Shown here: positions 38,667-46,058 of the stretch, piece after piece
How positions within the stretch are numbered: the first letter of the stretch is position 1
Layout: each line of letters begins with the position of its first letter
From: Lytechinus pictus
Lineage: Eukaryota; Echinodermata; Echinoidea; Temnopleuroida; Toxopneustidae
Reading direction: 5' to 3'
Assembly (NCBI RefSeq): GCF_037042905.1
Contig: NC_087247.1
Location: 79,530,420 to 79,594,419, forward strand
Length of the DNA: 64,000 nt
The notes under the pieces: model-generated
Told to the model about the DNA's origin: nothing
Database searches by the model: none
What the model saw: the letters and a program-made list of their open reading frames with translations, nothing else
Program-made: the position numbers and the translations under genes

Positions 38667-41600
38667 ATCATCATTCATCTGTAATTCATCATTTGTTTTG
38701 AATTTTAGGTCCATGTAAGTGATACTCTGATGAAACAATATGATAGAGTACCTGACCTGTGCACTCATTTAACAACAGAGGGCAGTCTAACCCAGATACA
38801 TGCATGTAGATATGGGGTAAGTTCACCACAGAAATATTGCACTGACATGTAATAAATTCACATTTTAATGAAGAAAGCCCATTTTGAAAGCAGGGAAATG
38901 AATCAAATCTCTCGATTTGGGCAATGTTTAACTCAATACAGACAGGATATGATTTGTAAGTCTTTTTCTGGATTTTTATTTCTTTTAAATCACTCATGAG
39001 TGATTTTCCAAGAGTTTGATTAAGTCGAGCTTACAAGTAATTTCCAATGGATTCAGTTAGACTTTGGGTATCATTTAAGGGTGCTCTAATCTGAAAATAA
39101 TTATATCTAAATAAATAGAGTAAATATCACAGAGCAAAATGCTGAAAATTTCATCAAAATGTGGTAACAAATAACACAATTATAGAATTTTTAAATTCAC
39201 CAGTATTTTGTAAAAGCAGAATATATGCACATCGTGATGAATATTAAATAGATGAGCTAATGATATCACCTCCCACTTTCCCTTTTCTCATCTTATTACA
39301 TGAAATCATATTAATTCTATTTTTTATACATGTATGCATGTATGATACATGTATGTCTCCCTTAAAGTAGAAATATATTGAAAATCATAAAAATGAAGAA
39401 TTATATATCAAATTAAAGGGGGAGAACACGATGGTGTACATCATTTATCATGGAGACCGATGAAACTCACTTAATTGATAGTTTAAAGTTCTCTCTCTGA
39501 ATGCTTCAAACACGCACAATTACGTCTGTGAAATTGGGTTTTTTTAAGACGTGTATAAGTGTACAAGAGACGTGATTGGCTCTCCCACGTCAAGCTCCAC
39601 TTGCATGCAAAACCTGTTGCGAGGGTATGTTTTCTCCACACTGTCACTGAATACTTCGATCACGAAATGAAAGAAAACCCAGAAGTTTATCTAGATTTTG
39701 GATTTTCAAATTGATGATTTTGAAGATGAAGAGAATGATGATGAAGTTTCTAGCTCTAGTGACGTGGATGGAGGTAAATTAGGGGAATTATTACGTCTAT
39801 GATGATGAGTCGGACAATTCAACTTGTATGCCGATTCGCTACCAACTCATGCAGCTGCTAGTGCTAGCTGCACGTACCGCGATACCGCGGGCCAAAATAA
39901 ATCCATGAAAATGAATTCCAGCCTGACCATCCAGACAGAGTCTCGTCCCTCGGTCATAATGATATAACTGTACTTACAAACAAGTGAATATATCCAAATC
40001 TGAAGGCAAATCAACTCAACGAATAGCAGCAGACGATATGTATCGACGATAAACTTCACGTGGCTGGGATAAATTGTCACTCGTTCTGTTAGATATAATT
40101 TCTACCTCATTAATTTGACAAAATTACGAAACTCGGGGAATTATTTATCTATATAAAAATATAGTAACACCTCGTACTATTTTTAAATTACAATAAAACC
40201 CTTTTTGAAGCAAAAAGTTGAGGTAAATTAAAATTAGATGTAAAAGATCATCCCCAACATGCGTAGCTAGTATGTGATTGTAAACAAACCATCCAAAATG
40301 CCGATTGAGAGCTGTGCAACACGTGCATCTACTCTCTCAGCCAAGGTGAGCAAGCAATGTGTGTTTGTGATGGTTTGTTTACAATCACATACGAGCTACG
40401 CATGTTGGGGATGATCTTACATCTAATTTTAATTTACCTCAACTTTTTGCTTCAAAAAAGGTTTTATCGTAATTTAAAAATAGTACGAGGTGTTACTATA
40501 TGTTTATATAGATAAATAATACCCCGAGTTTCGTAATTTTGTCAAAATAATGAGGTAGAAATTATATCTAACAGAACGAGTGACAATTTATCCCAGCCAC
40601 GTGAAGTTTATCGTCAGTGCATATCGTCTGCTGCTATTCGTTGAGTTGATTTGCCTTCAGATTCGGATATATTCACTTGTTTGTAAGTACAGTTATATCA
40701 TTATTTTCCTTCTTTAGAGTAAATTTTATTGACCGAGGGAAGAGACTCTGTCTGGATGGTCAGGCTGGAATTCATTTTCATGGATTTATTTTTGCAGCTG
40801 CTAGCACTAGCAGCTGCATGATGAGTTGGTAGCGAATCGGCATGCAAGTTGAATTGTCCGACTCATCATATCATAGGCGTAATTCCCCTAATTTACTTCC
40901 ATCCACGTCACTAGAGCTAGAAACTTCATCATTATTCTCTTCATCTTCAAAACGTCAATTTGAAAATCCAAAATCTAGATAAACTTCTGGGTTTTCTTTC
41001 ATTTCGTGATCGAAGTATTCAGTGACGGTGTGGAGAAAACGTACCCTCGCAACAGGCTTTGCATTGCAAGTGGAGCTTGACGTGGGAGAGCCAATCACGT
41101 CTCTCGTACACTCATACACGTCATCAAATTCGAGTCAATTCAGAGACCAATGGGAGGCATATTTCGGAGAGGCATTTTAGCGCTTTTTAATTGGCGATTT
41201 CCACCTTATGTATTACTTTCGTTATTTTTGAATGACCAAATGATAATCCCCACATCATGACCTTTTCACTGATATATAGTAAGGCCATATTCATAATCAA
41301 TATATTTCTCCTTTAAGTTGCAGACCTCCATTATCCATCAGCTTTTAAAATGATTTCATGTAATAAAATAAAAAAGAAAAAGTGGAGATAGATGATCTTT
41401 GTAGGTTTGCATGGTTGAGTTTATAACGTGGAGAAGGTTTACGGTTCACCATGTGTAATATGAAGAAGGGAAGGAAATACAGGCAGAAAGATTGAAATGG
41501 AAAGATGAGATAGAATGAACAGAGAAAATTAGAAGTATTCTTTTCTTGAAAGTGAGTGAAGTCCTTAAAAGGACTGTAAACCAGATGAGATGAGCTGAAT

Positions 41601-44600
41601 ATCGCTTGAGTAGCGATGGTTTGAAGGATGCTAAACGAGCGCGGGGTAATTATGGTGAGAATGCGGACGTCGGATCCGACCGGCCACCGATTCCTCCGAC
41701 GTCCGCATTCTCACCATAAGTACCCCTCACTCGTTTAGCATCCTTCACTCCTGAAGACGGACAGTCAACCTGCCCGAAACGTCGAGTAACCTCTCTTCAC
41801 TTCAACCTGCTACTACTCAAACCATCACTACTCAAGCCATATTCAGCTCATCTCATCTGGTTTACAGTCCTTTTCAGGACTTCACTCACTTTCAGGAAAA
41901 GAATACTTCTAATTTTCTCTGTTCATTCTATCTCATCTTTCCATTTCAATCCTTCTGCCTGTATTTCCTTCCCTTCTTCATAATACACATGGTGAATCGT
42001 AAACCTTCTCCACGTTAAAGTGGAGATATTTCACCATCAGTTTACTCATTGAATATTCATGAAGTTATGCATAAAAATGTTTCATAAGAAAAGTGCAAAT
42101 CTTTAAATCATCATAACTTTATTAATTCTTGTCGGATTTTGATCAAATTTTCAGTTTTTCGTTGTCTGATTTTTCTTATTCTGTTCAAATTATATTATTC
42201 AGTATCCCATTGAATTTTTTCCTCTTGGCAGGTATCAGGGACATGTTGACAGCGCTAATATATTTTTTTACTGTATAATTGACGATATTTGAAAGTTTAA
42301 GACAAATTGGAAGTCATTAACTTTATATACAGGTGACAAATAATGAAGGCTTGCTGCTTGCTGTGCTTGAGAGTATCAAGCTAGCAGGATAGAAGTACAC
42401 ACTGAGGCTATGGCTACTCTAAGTTCTTAATGACATGGTGACATATATTGTCTGCCATGGATATCTTGATATAGGAATGACTGCTTTAGTTTGTAAAGTT
42501 CAGGTGATTCCTTTCTGACCTAAAGCTATGCAATTCCAACAATAGCTAGAACGTTGTTTTCATTTTGAATCCTGGACAAAATTAATAACTGAATTTATAA
42601 ATGATTTATAAATTTAGTCCTAAAATCTTACTGAAACATCCATTAATTTCTTTGCATGATCATTTTAGATTTAAATGAAATCATGTTCTTTTGATTCTTA
42701 GCCGTGTTCACTAAAGAAAGCAACAGATATTCTTTCAATCCAGCCTAGTACTATGTGGTTTACAGGGAATGCTCGACCAGATGATGTTGTGAGGTAAGTC
42801 AGCTCATTCCTTTTTTATGCCTCTGCCCACCATAGGTGGTTTCCCAGATGCATGTTTTCGGTTCGTCTGTCTGTCTATCCATCCTGTTTTTGTTCTTGCG
42901 ATAACTAACAAATCGTTTGAGGGATCAACTTAAAAATTGGTTTATGTGTGCATGTTGGAAGGACAATGATCTGATTAGGTTTGTTGGTGAAGAGGTCAAA
43001 GGTCACAGAGGTTAATACGTACCTGAAAATATCTTCATTCTCATGATCACTGAAAACTATTAGAGGATTCAACTTCGAACTTGGCTCATGTATTTATATG
43101 GAAGGGATTATGATCAGATTGATGAGGGGTTGTAATGTCAATTGTTATGGTCACAAGGTCATGTACATACTTGGAAATATCTTATTCTCACAATACTTAA
43201 AGAACTGTTCGACTTCAAACTTTTTTCATTTGTGAGTGACAATGATCTGTTTAGAATTTTGGGATCACAAGATCAAAGGTCACAGAGGTCATTATTTGAC
43301 AATTTGATAGTTAGTGCAATATGTCTTGACCTGGCAATTGCAGAGGCATGAATGATCATTGCATGCAGTTTAGAATCCATGTGATATGTTGTCAAGGTCT
43401 CTTTGAACCTCTAACACATATTTTGTTAGTTTTAAAGCAACATAAGATTTAAACAATGAAAAGTCAAATTTGAATGTTGATTCCAAGAGCCATCCTTTGA
43501 AAATGATTCACATAAATTTCATACATTGGTTCTTTTAAAATGGTTTCTATAGATATATCCAAACTCTAAGTCTAACTCACATGTTTGTCTTGAACTTTTT
43601 TAAAATCTTAAAATAAAATTACTTTGATGCCTCTTTTCCTAATTTTCTCCCTGTTTGTAAAACTTTAAGAATTTCATGGTAATGTGATTCAGATTAAATA
43701 ATTCTTTCAATAATCAATGTCTGTATTCACCATTTATGTGAATTAACTTTAACCAAGAGTTTATTATAATATTGTGTATTTAGTGTACTTAATAGAGCAC
43801 TATTCATGGAAGGTCCAACATCAATATGCACTTTGATAAAGGGTTCTAAAATTGTACTTGTTGTCCTGCACTGATTAGCAAAAAAAAAATTTTTCAAAAT
43901 AGAACTAAAATTTGCTAAATATGTACTAATTTGATTGTATTTCAAGCTAGCGAATCATTGACTTTACATAATGCAAATTCTGCATGCATTATTTTGTAAA
44001 AAAGCACTCACTACAGGTGCCCTGGAATGGTTTTGAAAGTGGGGGGGGGGGGGGCTGGCTATACAAAAAATCACACTCAGATGGTCATTTTTATGTTTTT
44101 GTACAGAGTTTTGGAGAAAAAAAATTGGGGGGGGGGACTGAAGCATTTATATTTTTAGCTTATTTTCAGCTTTTGTTTTCAACTTCTCTGCATATGAGCT
44201 TTTTGCACTCTTTTCATTTGTGGTCACTATCAGCCCTGTTTCATATGTTCACATTCTTTAATATGGAACATTTGTCATTGTACATTGTGAATTTGGTAAA
44301 AAGTACCATGCAGTCTGAATATGCCATCAATTTGAGTGAATTAGCCTTAGCTCAAGCCCCTATCATATTTGTTCAACAGGAAGATTGGTCGTAGATACAG
44401 ACTCTGCTTCTCCTTTCATTCTTCGTTTAGTGAGGTAAGCTATTTTTTCACCCCTGCCTCTCCATGGGAATGAAATGAATTGAAATTTAATTTCTCAAAC
44501 TCCTATGATTCATCATCATAACCTTATTGATCATATTGCATGTATGTATTCATCATGCTGCGTGTACTTTTTCCAAGGCTATTATACCAAGACACACTAT

Positions 44601-46058
44601 GCCTTCTGTATTAAAAAAACATGACCCACTTTACCTAAAATGATGATATAGTAGAAAAAAAAATAAAGATTTCAGAATTCATATATTCTTCCTGTCCTAA
44701 ATATGACTCATTTCTGTTGCATTCAGTTCCACCTCTATATGAAGGTCCGAGGTAAAACAAAACCAAAATGTTTGCCTGCCATTTCCTGTTATTTTGCATA
44801 CTGAATGGAATAAAAAGGGGAATCCCCTTTAATGTGGTTTCATATTAATGCATGACTAGCTACTTTCAATTGAAACGTGTACATACATGTGATCTTTTGT
44901 AATTGACCTTGTATTATGGTCATAGTTGGAATTTTACTTGTTTAATCATTTTTTATTAGTTTAAAATGTTTTTAACTTACTCTTAATATAACAACTTTTA
45001 TGAAGTGGATTGTGATTCAGTTGTTGATGGGGATATTTGTTTAATAAACCCTTCCTTTCCAACTATCTATCCCTCCCTCCCTTCATTGTGTTATTAATCT
45101 GGTCATTATAATGAGAATGAAACTTATTTAGATAGTAGATGTCTCTTAATGAATTCTGTTTTATTTTATAAATCCTGCTCTTTTTCTTTTCATCCCTGTA
45201 CCGCTCTGATTTCTTTGAAATATCTTACTTTATAATTTATATATTCCATCTCTTCTTTGCCTCTCATTTTCTATTTTTCCTTGAAAGTAATATGTTAATT
45301 TTTTTTAAATAATTTTTTTCCTTTTTACATGTTTAGATTCGTGATTTTCTTGGTTATATCAGGCCTCATCATGTTTATCCTAATGTCATTCCATATGGCT
45401 CATCAGAGGAAGAAGTTATTCAAAGGTGAACTTCCACAGGCTATCAGCATTGATTTTGTTTTATCCTTGATTAATATATTCAGTAATCTTTATTTTGATA
45501 TTGAATTCAGAAGGTTCAGTTAACTTTATAGTCGTCTGCCTGAGATATTTGGAATATGGTCGTTTTCTCGGTAATAGGCACATAAAAAAATTACATATGA
45601 AATAAAGCATTAACAAGCACCACAACAAAATATTAAGCCAGATAATGAACATTCATTTAATTTTCTGTTGCAATGCACATTTGACCAAATTTTCAAATTC
45701 GCTTTTACCTTGCACTATAACTAATTCTATTCAATAATATCATCAGCTGGTTTATTCTCCCAAGCATTGTCCGAAAGAAATTCTTCATCTGAAAATATGG
45801 TATAGTTATTTTGAATACATGTATAGAGGAAATACTGTGTAATAAATGTAAACGCATTTCTTAATCTGATTCGCTCTTTGGTATTTACGCATATTTAATG
45901 AAGCACATCATATATCTTTAAAAACCTATCCAGACTGCAAGACTGTTTGAGAGGTAGTAAAGGAGGTGTGTCCCAGGATCTTGTTTCCATAGCAACTGAC
46001 TTCCAACCATTTGGTAGTTTGAAGATAGTTAAGAATTCAAGCAAGAAAAGACAGCATG
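15274..46058 (+). CDS. DCLRE1C: Artemis nuclease gene (exons 2-13 visible)
   Basis: The product is Artemis, a Zn-dependent SNM1-family endonuclease that opens hairpins and trims overhangs with DNA-PKcs during non-homologous end joining in the nucleus. Twelve exons join in frame to 346 codons: 15274-15325, 15885-16029, 24765-24820, 29672-29773, 31324-31396, 33274-33311, 35659-35761, 38709-38816, 42702-42793, 44380-44434, 45337-45425, 45934-46058. Recognisable motifs in order (human numbering) are DHM (D37, H38), [12 protein letters not shown] (H115), [15 protein letters not shown] (D136), VYLDTTFC (D165), [14 protein letters not shown] (H254), [15 protein letters not shown] (H319) and VYPNVIP. 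This is the metallo-beta-lactamase plus beta-CASP core. Exon 1 (H33, H35) and the C-terminal tail are not found, so the gene is incomplete here. Introns are swollen by transposons. Confidence 0.93.
15885..16029 (+). CDS. DCLRE1C: Artemis exon 3
   Basis: It encodes [20 protein letters not shown] ... [13 protein letters not shown], matching the human segment [20 protein letters not shown] ... TQISLVDEASGE. The acceptor is GAACAG and the donor GTATGT. It enters in phase 2 and leaves in phase 0. Confidence 0.92.
16741..17370 (+). mobile_element. Helentron-like repeat with RFX X-box units, copy 1
   Basis: Four tandem units of about 160 bp each contain a GTTGCCATGGTAAC palindrome or close variant (16844, 17003, 17163, 17323), with shared blocks TTTTCAACCAATTCTCATGAAA and GGTAAAGATGT. 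The right end reads ATCACCTTCAGTGAT then CTAGTTT: a small hairpin followed by CTAG. Central tandem repeats plus a 3' hairpin and CTAR-type end resemble non-autonomous Helentron (DINE/HINE) elements. A second copy is at 59025-59683. Confidence 0.65.
17587..17870 (+). mobile_element. tRNA-derived SINE, full-length copy
   Basis: The head is tRNA-like: GTGGCCCAGTGG (A box) followed by GGTTCGAATCC (B box), the internal promoter of RNA polymerase III. The body (TTCCTTCAGCAAGAAACTGA ... CAACCCAGGTGAGGTAAATG ... GCGCCTTGAGCACCTAACAA) and an (ATT)n tail follow. The body recurs at 60929-61165. It is a retroposon and not a working tRNA gene, because the head lacks a clean cloverleaf and is fused to a tail. 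Confidence 0.85.
17871..19397. other. Intronic DNA, low-complexity runs
   Basis: No gene is recognised. C(12)A(18) lies at 18272-18301, a pyrimidine-rich stretch at 18300-18500, and a CTT-rich stretch at 18965-19060. On the - strand a splice-acceptor-like site (TTCTTATTTCAG) abuts 19299, a possible partner of the antisense exon at 21244-21384. Confidence 0.4.
19402..19996. mobile_element. TTAA-type MITE, copy 1 (595 bp)
   Basis: The ends are AGGGGAATCCAACCC and GGCTGGATTCCCCT, flanked on both sides by TTAA, the target duplication of piggyBac/Kolobok-type transposons. There is no transposase. A near-identical copy in the same orientation lies at 27328-27924, which defines the boundaries. Confidence 0.85.
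20212..20602. mobile_element. TAA-flanked (PIF/Harbinger-type) MITE, 391 bp
   Basis: A 25-bp terminal inverted repeat begins TACCCCTTTCATAAACCCAA. TAA is duplicated on both sides, as expected for PIF/Harbinger. The interior has many copies of ATTATCCGCATTA in both orientations, likely binding sites for a transposase supplied elsewhere. The reading frame across it is not a gene. Confidence 0.75.
20604..21243. other. AT-rich intronic DNA
   Basis: Nothing recognisable is seen. It would be an intron of the possible antisense transcript. Confidence 0.35.
21244..21384 (-). ncRNA. Possible antisense exon inside Artemis intron 3
   Basis: Read on the - strand, a 141-base block is preceded by TTTTCTAACAG and followed by ATGAAG/GTGAGT, good acceptor and donor signals. 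A frame beginning ATGGAAGTCCAG runs for 28 codons to the donor ([17 protein letters not shown] ...). Joined to the next good acceptor (exon from 19299) it would stop after four more codons. It could be a long noncoding RNA, a micropeptide gene or chance. No homologue is recognised. Confidence 0.25.
21385..22840. other. Intronic DNA without recognised genes
   Basis: AT-rich, with C-tracts at 22626-22638 and 22761-22771 and a T run at 22731-22743. No splice-supported coding frame was found. Confidence 0.35.
22841..23640. other. CTAG/TAGATCTA-dense region
   Basis: The stretch is unusually rich in CTAG, TAGA and AGATCTA words (for example GTAGATCTACATG, TAGTCTAGACTTTAGTCTAA). No gene is visible. 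It might be a decayed repeat or the 5' region of an antisense transcript. Confidence 0.4.
23331..23396. repeat. GC-rich nested hairpin with three competing arms
   Basis: The outer arms TAACCCAGGG and CCCTGGGTTA enclose CCGGCCCGC, AA, GCGGGCCGG, CTTC, GCGGGCCGG. The first inner arm can pair with either of two identical partners, giving two alternative stems. It is strikingly GC-rich within AT-rich DNA. Confidence 0.8.
23641..24130. other. Region with a 103-bp-spaced direct repeat
   Basis: GTCGTGAAGAT ... CTGTCGGTGTTAATTCCA at 23701 is repeated at 23804 with few changes. No gene is seen. Confidence 0.5.
24765..24820 (+). CDS. DCLRE1C: Artemis exon 4
   Basis: It encodes [18 protein letters not shown] plus two bases of M, almost identical to human [18 protein letters not shown]. 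It includes the zinc-ligand His115. The acceptor is AATACAG and the donor GTAAGT. Confidence 0.96.
24891..26184. mobile_element. Helentron-like element with internal ~150-bp tandem repeats
   Basis: It starts TTAGCTCATCTGGCCCGAAG, with a stem between GCTCAT/ATGAGC and GGCCC/GGGCC. It then holds six to seven degenerate units (TTCTTCCATCTGGTAGA, CATGAGGTTCACCAAA, TCTACACAGAATTTTGAAA, TATGCTAATTTATGCGAAA). It ends with the perfect hairpin CACATCATTGATGTG (26165-26179) directly followed by CTAGTT. The structure matches DINE/HINE-type non-autonomous Helentrons; the superfamily is inferred from form only. Confidence 0.65.
26340..26800 (+). repeat. Direct duplication of ~150 bp
   Basis: Block 26415-26570 recurs at 26645-26795 (shared CATCTAGAAAGATTTTATCAACTTTATA and AACATGAATAGATCCTTCATA words). 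The left end has GATTTAAATCA repeats. It is a dispersed repeat of unknown class. Confidence 0.65.
27328..27924. mobile_element. TTAA-type MITE, copy 2 (597 bp)
   Basis: Same orientation and over 90% similar to 19402-19996, with TTAA at both flanks. There are only small indels between copies, suggesting recent spread. Confidence 0.85.
27925..28575. other. Intron 4 sequence, nothing recognised
   Basis: AT-rich, with no repeat boundaries or coding signal identified. Confidence 0.3.
28576..28694 (+). CDS. Possible alternative terminal exon in Artemis intron 4
   Basis: After an acceptor-like CATGTTTGAATAG the frame reads [20 protein letters not shown] and continues [18 protein letters not shown] to a TGA. 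AATAAA follows about 14 bases after the stop. The composition is protein-like (balanced, with charged helix-forming residues). The exon begins with one base that would complete the split ATG codon at the end of Artemis exon 4, so splicing exon 4 to it keeps frame and would give a truncated protein. It could instead be the last exon of a nested gene or a retrocopy. No homologue is recognised. Confidence 0.35.
28714..29671. other. Intron 4, distal part
   Basis: AT-rich with poly-A runs near 28860 and 28914. No feature is supported. Confidence 0.3.
29672..29773 (+). CDS. DCLRE1C: Artemis exon 5
   Basis: It encodes [20 protein letters not shown] followed by [13 protein letters not shown], matching human [34 protein letters not shown]. 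Asp136 of the active site is in YTGDF. The acceptor is ACTCAG and the donor GTATGC. Confidence 0.96.
29774..30662. other. Artemis intron 5, proximal part
   Basis: No gene or clear repeat is seen. Confidence 0.3.
30663..31252. mobile_element. Long-TIR MITE just upstream of exon 6
   Basis: GCACTAGTATTCAACC at the left is matched by GGTTGAATACTAGTGC at the right. The inverted repeat extends about 85 bp, including GAAATAGGGAATCTACCTTAA against TTAAGATAAATTCCCTATTTC. The end word GTATTCAACCTA also recurs internally. It ends only about 70 bp before the exon-6 acceptor. Confidence 0.75.
31324..31396 (+). CDS. DCLRE1C: Artemis exon 6
   Basis: It encodes [20 protein letters not shown] then IPSR, matching human [24 protein letters not shown], with Asp165 in YLDTTF. 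The donor is AGCAGA/GTAAGTAT. The last six exon bases and the donor form the start of the tandem array that follows. Confidence 0.95.
31391..32718 (+). repeat. 43-bp tandem array of the exon-6 splice donor, 31 units
   Basis: The unit is AGCAGAGTAAGTATATTCTC + TACTTGTTAACATAGTTATG + TCT. The first unit starts inside exon 6 (31391) and the last at 32681, exactly 30 x 43 bases apart, so there is no net indel. Nearly every unit carries the AGA/GTAAGTAT donor; one has AATGTAAG. Early units alternate TCTACTTG with TCTTCTTG. The unit part CATAGTTATGTCTAGCAGA also resembles the exon end CATGTTTATTCCTAGCAGA (15 of 19), so the array probably arose from the exon-intron junction itself. Confidence 0.95.
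32719..33273. other. Intron 6, distal part
   Basis: No feature other than the exon-7 acceptor tract (TTTTATTTCAG). Confidence 0.35.
33274..33311 (+). CDS. DCLRE1C: Artemis exon 7
   Basis: A 38-base exon encoding [12 protein letters not shown] plus two bases of R, aligned to human EECLSGVLELVR. The acceptor is TTTCAG and the donor GTGAGT. Confidence 0.9.
33553..34275. mobile_element. MITE with AGGGTTG ends (723 bp)
   Basis: The left end AGGGTTGTCAAATTTCTGGG ... ACTTTCCATGGGAAT is mirrored by ATTCCCAAAACTTTCCATGG ... TTTGCAACCCT at the right. There is no transposase. It lies in Artemis intron 7. Confidence 0.75.
34404..34687. mobile_element. MITE with AGGCTTGGTCCCACTG ends (about 284 bp)
   Basis: AGGCTTGGTCCCACTG at the left and CAGTGGGACCAGGCCT at the right form the terminal inverted repeat. 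Internal GGATGCA/CCGT-type words recur in both orientations. The two open frames across it are not genes. Confidence 0.75.
34688..35658. other. Intron 7, distal part
   Basis: AT-rich; no feature is supported. Confidence 0.3.
35659..35761 (+). CDS. DCLRE1C: Artemis exon 8
   Basis: It encodes [20 protein letters not shown] then [14 protein letters not shown], aligned to human [35 protein letters not shown]. The acceptor (GTCTGAAG) was chosen because it keeps frame with exon 7; its polypyrimidine tract is TTCTCCTTATGCTTTG upstream. The donor GTATCA is weak. Confidence 0.88.
36834..37329 (-). pseudogene. Tc1 transposase fragment, left arm
   Basis: The - strand encodes the C-terminal part of the same DD34E transposase as the right arm ([23 protein letters not shown]), cut at the arm junction so that everything upstream of roughly the REHVRW segment is absent. 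A premature stop shortens the tail (one codon differs from the right arm: CAG to TAG in the LQQLG region). Confidence 0.85.
37340..38251 (+). pseudogene. Tc1-like DD34E transposase, N-terminally truncated
   Basis: The open frame enters from about 37340 with [10 protein letters not shown] ... ERPRSGRP, the linker region before the second DNA-binding helix, and continues through [13 protein letters not shown] to the catalytic core. [13 protein letters not shown] and NPIEHVWD supply D, D and E, with exactly 34 residues between the second D and E. It ends GGGHTRY. The triad is intact, but the first DNA-binding domain and true start codon are missing, so it is probably unable to mobilise itself. 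The first internal Met is at 37433. Confidence 0.88.
38510..38708. repeat. (TA)n microsatellites before exon 9
   Basis: TA runs at 38509-38525 and 38621-38662, the first touching the Tc1 element end. The exon-9 acceptor is TTGAATTTTAG. Confidence 0.8.
38709..38816 (+). CDS. DCLRE1C: Artemis exon 9
   Basis: It encodes [20 protein letters not shown] then [16 protein letters not shown], aligned to human [32 protein letters not shown]. His254 is in IHACR. It is in phase 0 at both ends; the donor is GTAAGT. Confidence 0.94.
38817..39547. other. Intron 9, proximal part, with a likely TTAA MITE fragment
   Basis: TTAAGGGTGCTCT at about 39077 and CTCCCTTAA near 39360 may be the ends of a roughly 290-bp MITE. 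Nothing coding is seen. A further TTAAAGGGGGAGAA at 39414 may be the outer end of the element that carries the following palindrome. Confidence 0.35.
39548..41122. mobile_element. Long palindrome (foldback), 750-bp arms, 75-nt loop
   Basis: Arm 39548-40293 is the reverse complement of 40369-41122, about 95% or better by eye (for example TCTCCCACGTCAAGCTCC, CCAGACAGAGTCTC, TAGTACGAGGTGTTAC blocks). The main length difference is about 20 extra bases in the right arm near 40710. The loop contains GCACACACATTGCTTGC-like unique sequence on the - strand. No transposase is present. TTAAAGG-like ends outside the arms (39414, 41318) suggest a TTAA-type foldback. Confidence 0.85.
41425..42017. mobile_element. 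Second palindrome with asymmetric arms
   Basis: Left arm 41425-41674 and right arm 41695-42017 are inverted copies around a 20-base centre. The right arm carries about 75 extra bases (about 41740-41815) that are missing from the left arm, including CTGAAGACGGACAG ... CTGCCCGAAAC. It lies only 300 bp from the previous palindrome, in Artemis intron 9. Confidence 0.85.
42018..42701. other. Intron 9, distal part
   Basis: AT-rich repeat-like DNA. A short frame after an acceptor-like TATATACAG at 42332 ([19 protein letters not shown] then stop) is not supported further. The exon-10 acceptor is GATTCTTAG. Confidence 0.35.
42702..42793 (+). CDS. DCLRE1C: Artemis exon 10
   Basis: It encodes [20 protein letters not shown] then [10 protein letters not shown], aligned to human [36 protein letters not shown]. 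Compared with human, about a dozen residues (the EEYFQWSK segment) are missing between exons 9 and 10, which join in frame. Confidence 0.93.
42828..43349. mobile_element. Repeat with ATGCCTCTGC ends and AGGTCA units
   Basis: ATGCCTCTGC and GCAGAGGCAT bracket about 520 bp containing three to four degenerate tandem units of 120-140 bp (AAACTNTTNGANGGATTCAACTT, GGACAATGATCTG, GAGGTCAAAGGTCACAGAGGT). AGGTCAAAGGTCA is a DR1 nuclear-receptor motif. It begins only 35 bp after exon 10. Confidence 0.65.
43350..44379. other. Intron 10, distal part
   Basis: Two G-tracts (44041-44054 and 44128-44136) bound a short repeat near 44020-44150. Otherwise nothing is recognised. The exon-11 acceptor is TTCAACAG. 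Confidence 0.35.
44380..44434 (+). CDS. DCLRE1C: Artemis exon 11
   Basis: It encodes [18 protein letters not shown], aligned to human GESSYRACFSFHSSYSE, with the active-site His319 in FSFHSS. The donor is GTAAGC. Confidence 0.95.
44435..45336. other. Artemis intron 11
   Basis: AT-rich with no recognised features. Confidence 0.3.
45337..45425 (+). CDS. DCLRE1C: Artemis exon 12
   Basis: It encodes [20 protein letters not shown] then GSSEEEVIQ, aligned to human [31 protein letters not shown]. The acceptor is CATGTTTAG and the donor GTGAAC. Confidence 0.95.
45934..46058 (+). CDS. DCLRE1C: Artemis exon 13 (last recognised)
   Basis: It encodes [20 protein letters not shown] then [21 protein letters not shown], aligned to human [31 protein letters not shown], the end of the conserved core. 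It leaves in phase 1 with donor GTAAGT, so at least one more exon must follow. The human protein continues for about 300 disordered residues that are not conserved enough to find by eye. Confidence 0.9.

Noticed and set aside
42332..42391. Possible in-frame terminal exon of Artemis ([19 protein letters not shown], stop)
   Set aside because: Short, with no poly(A) signal nearby, and exon 10 continues the conserved protein in frame.
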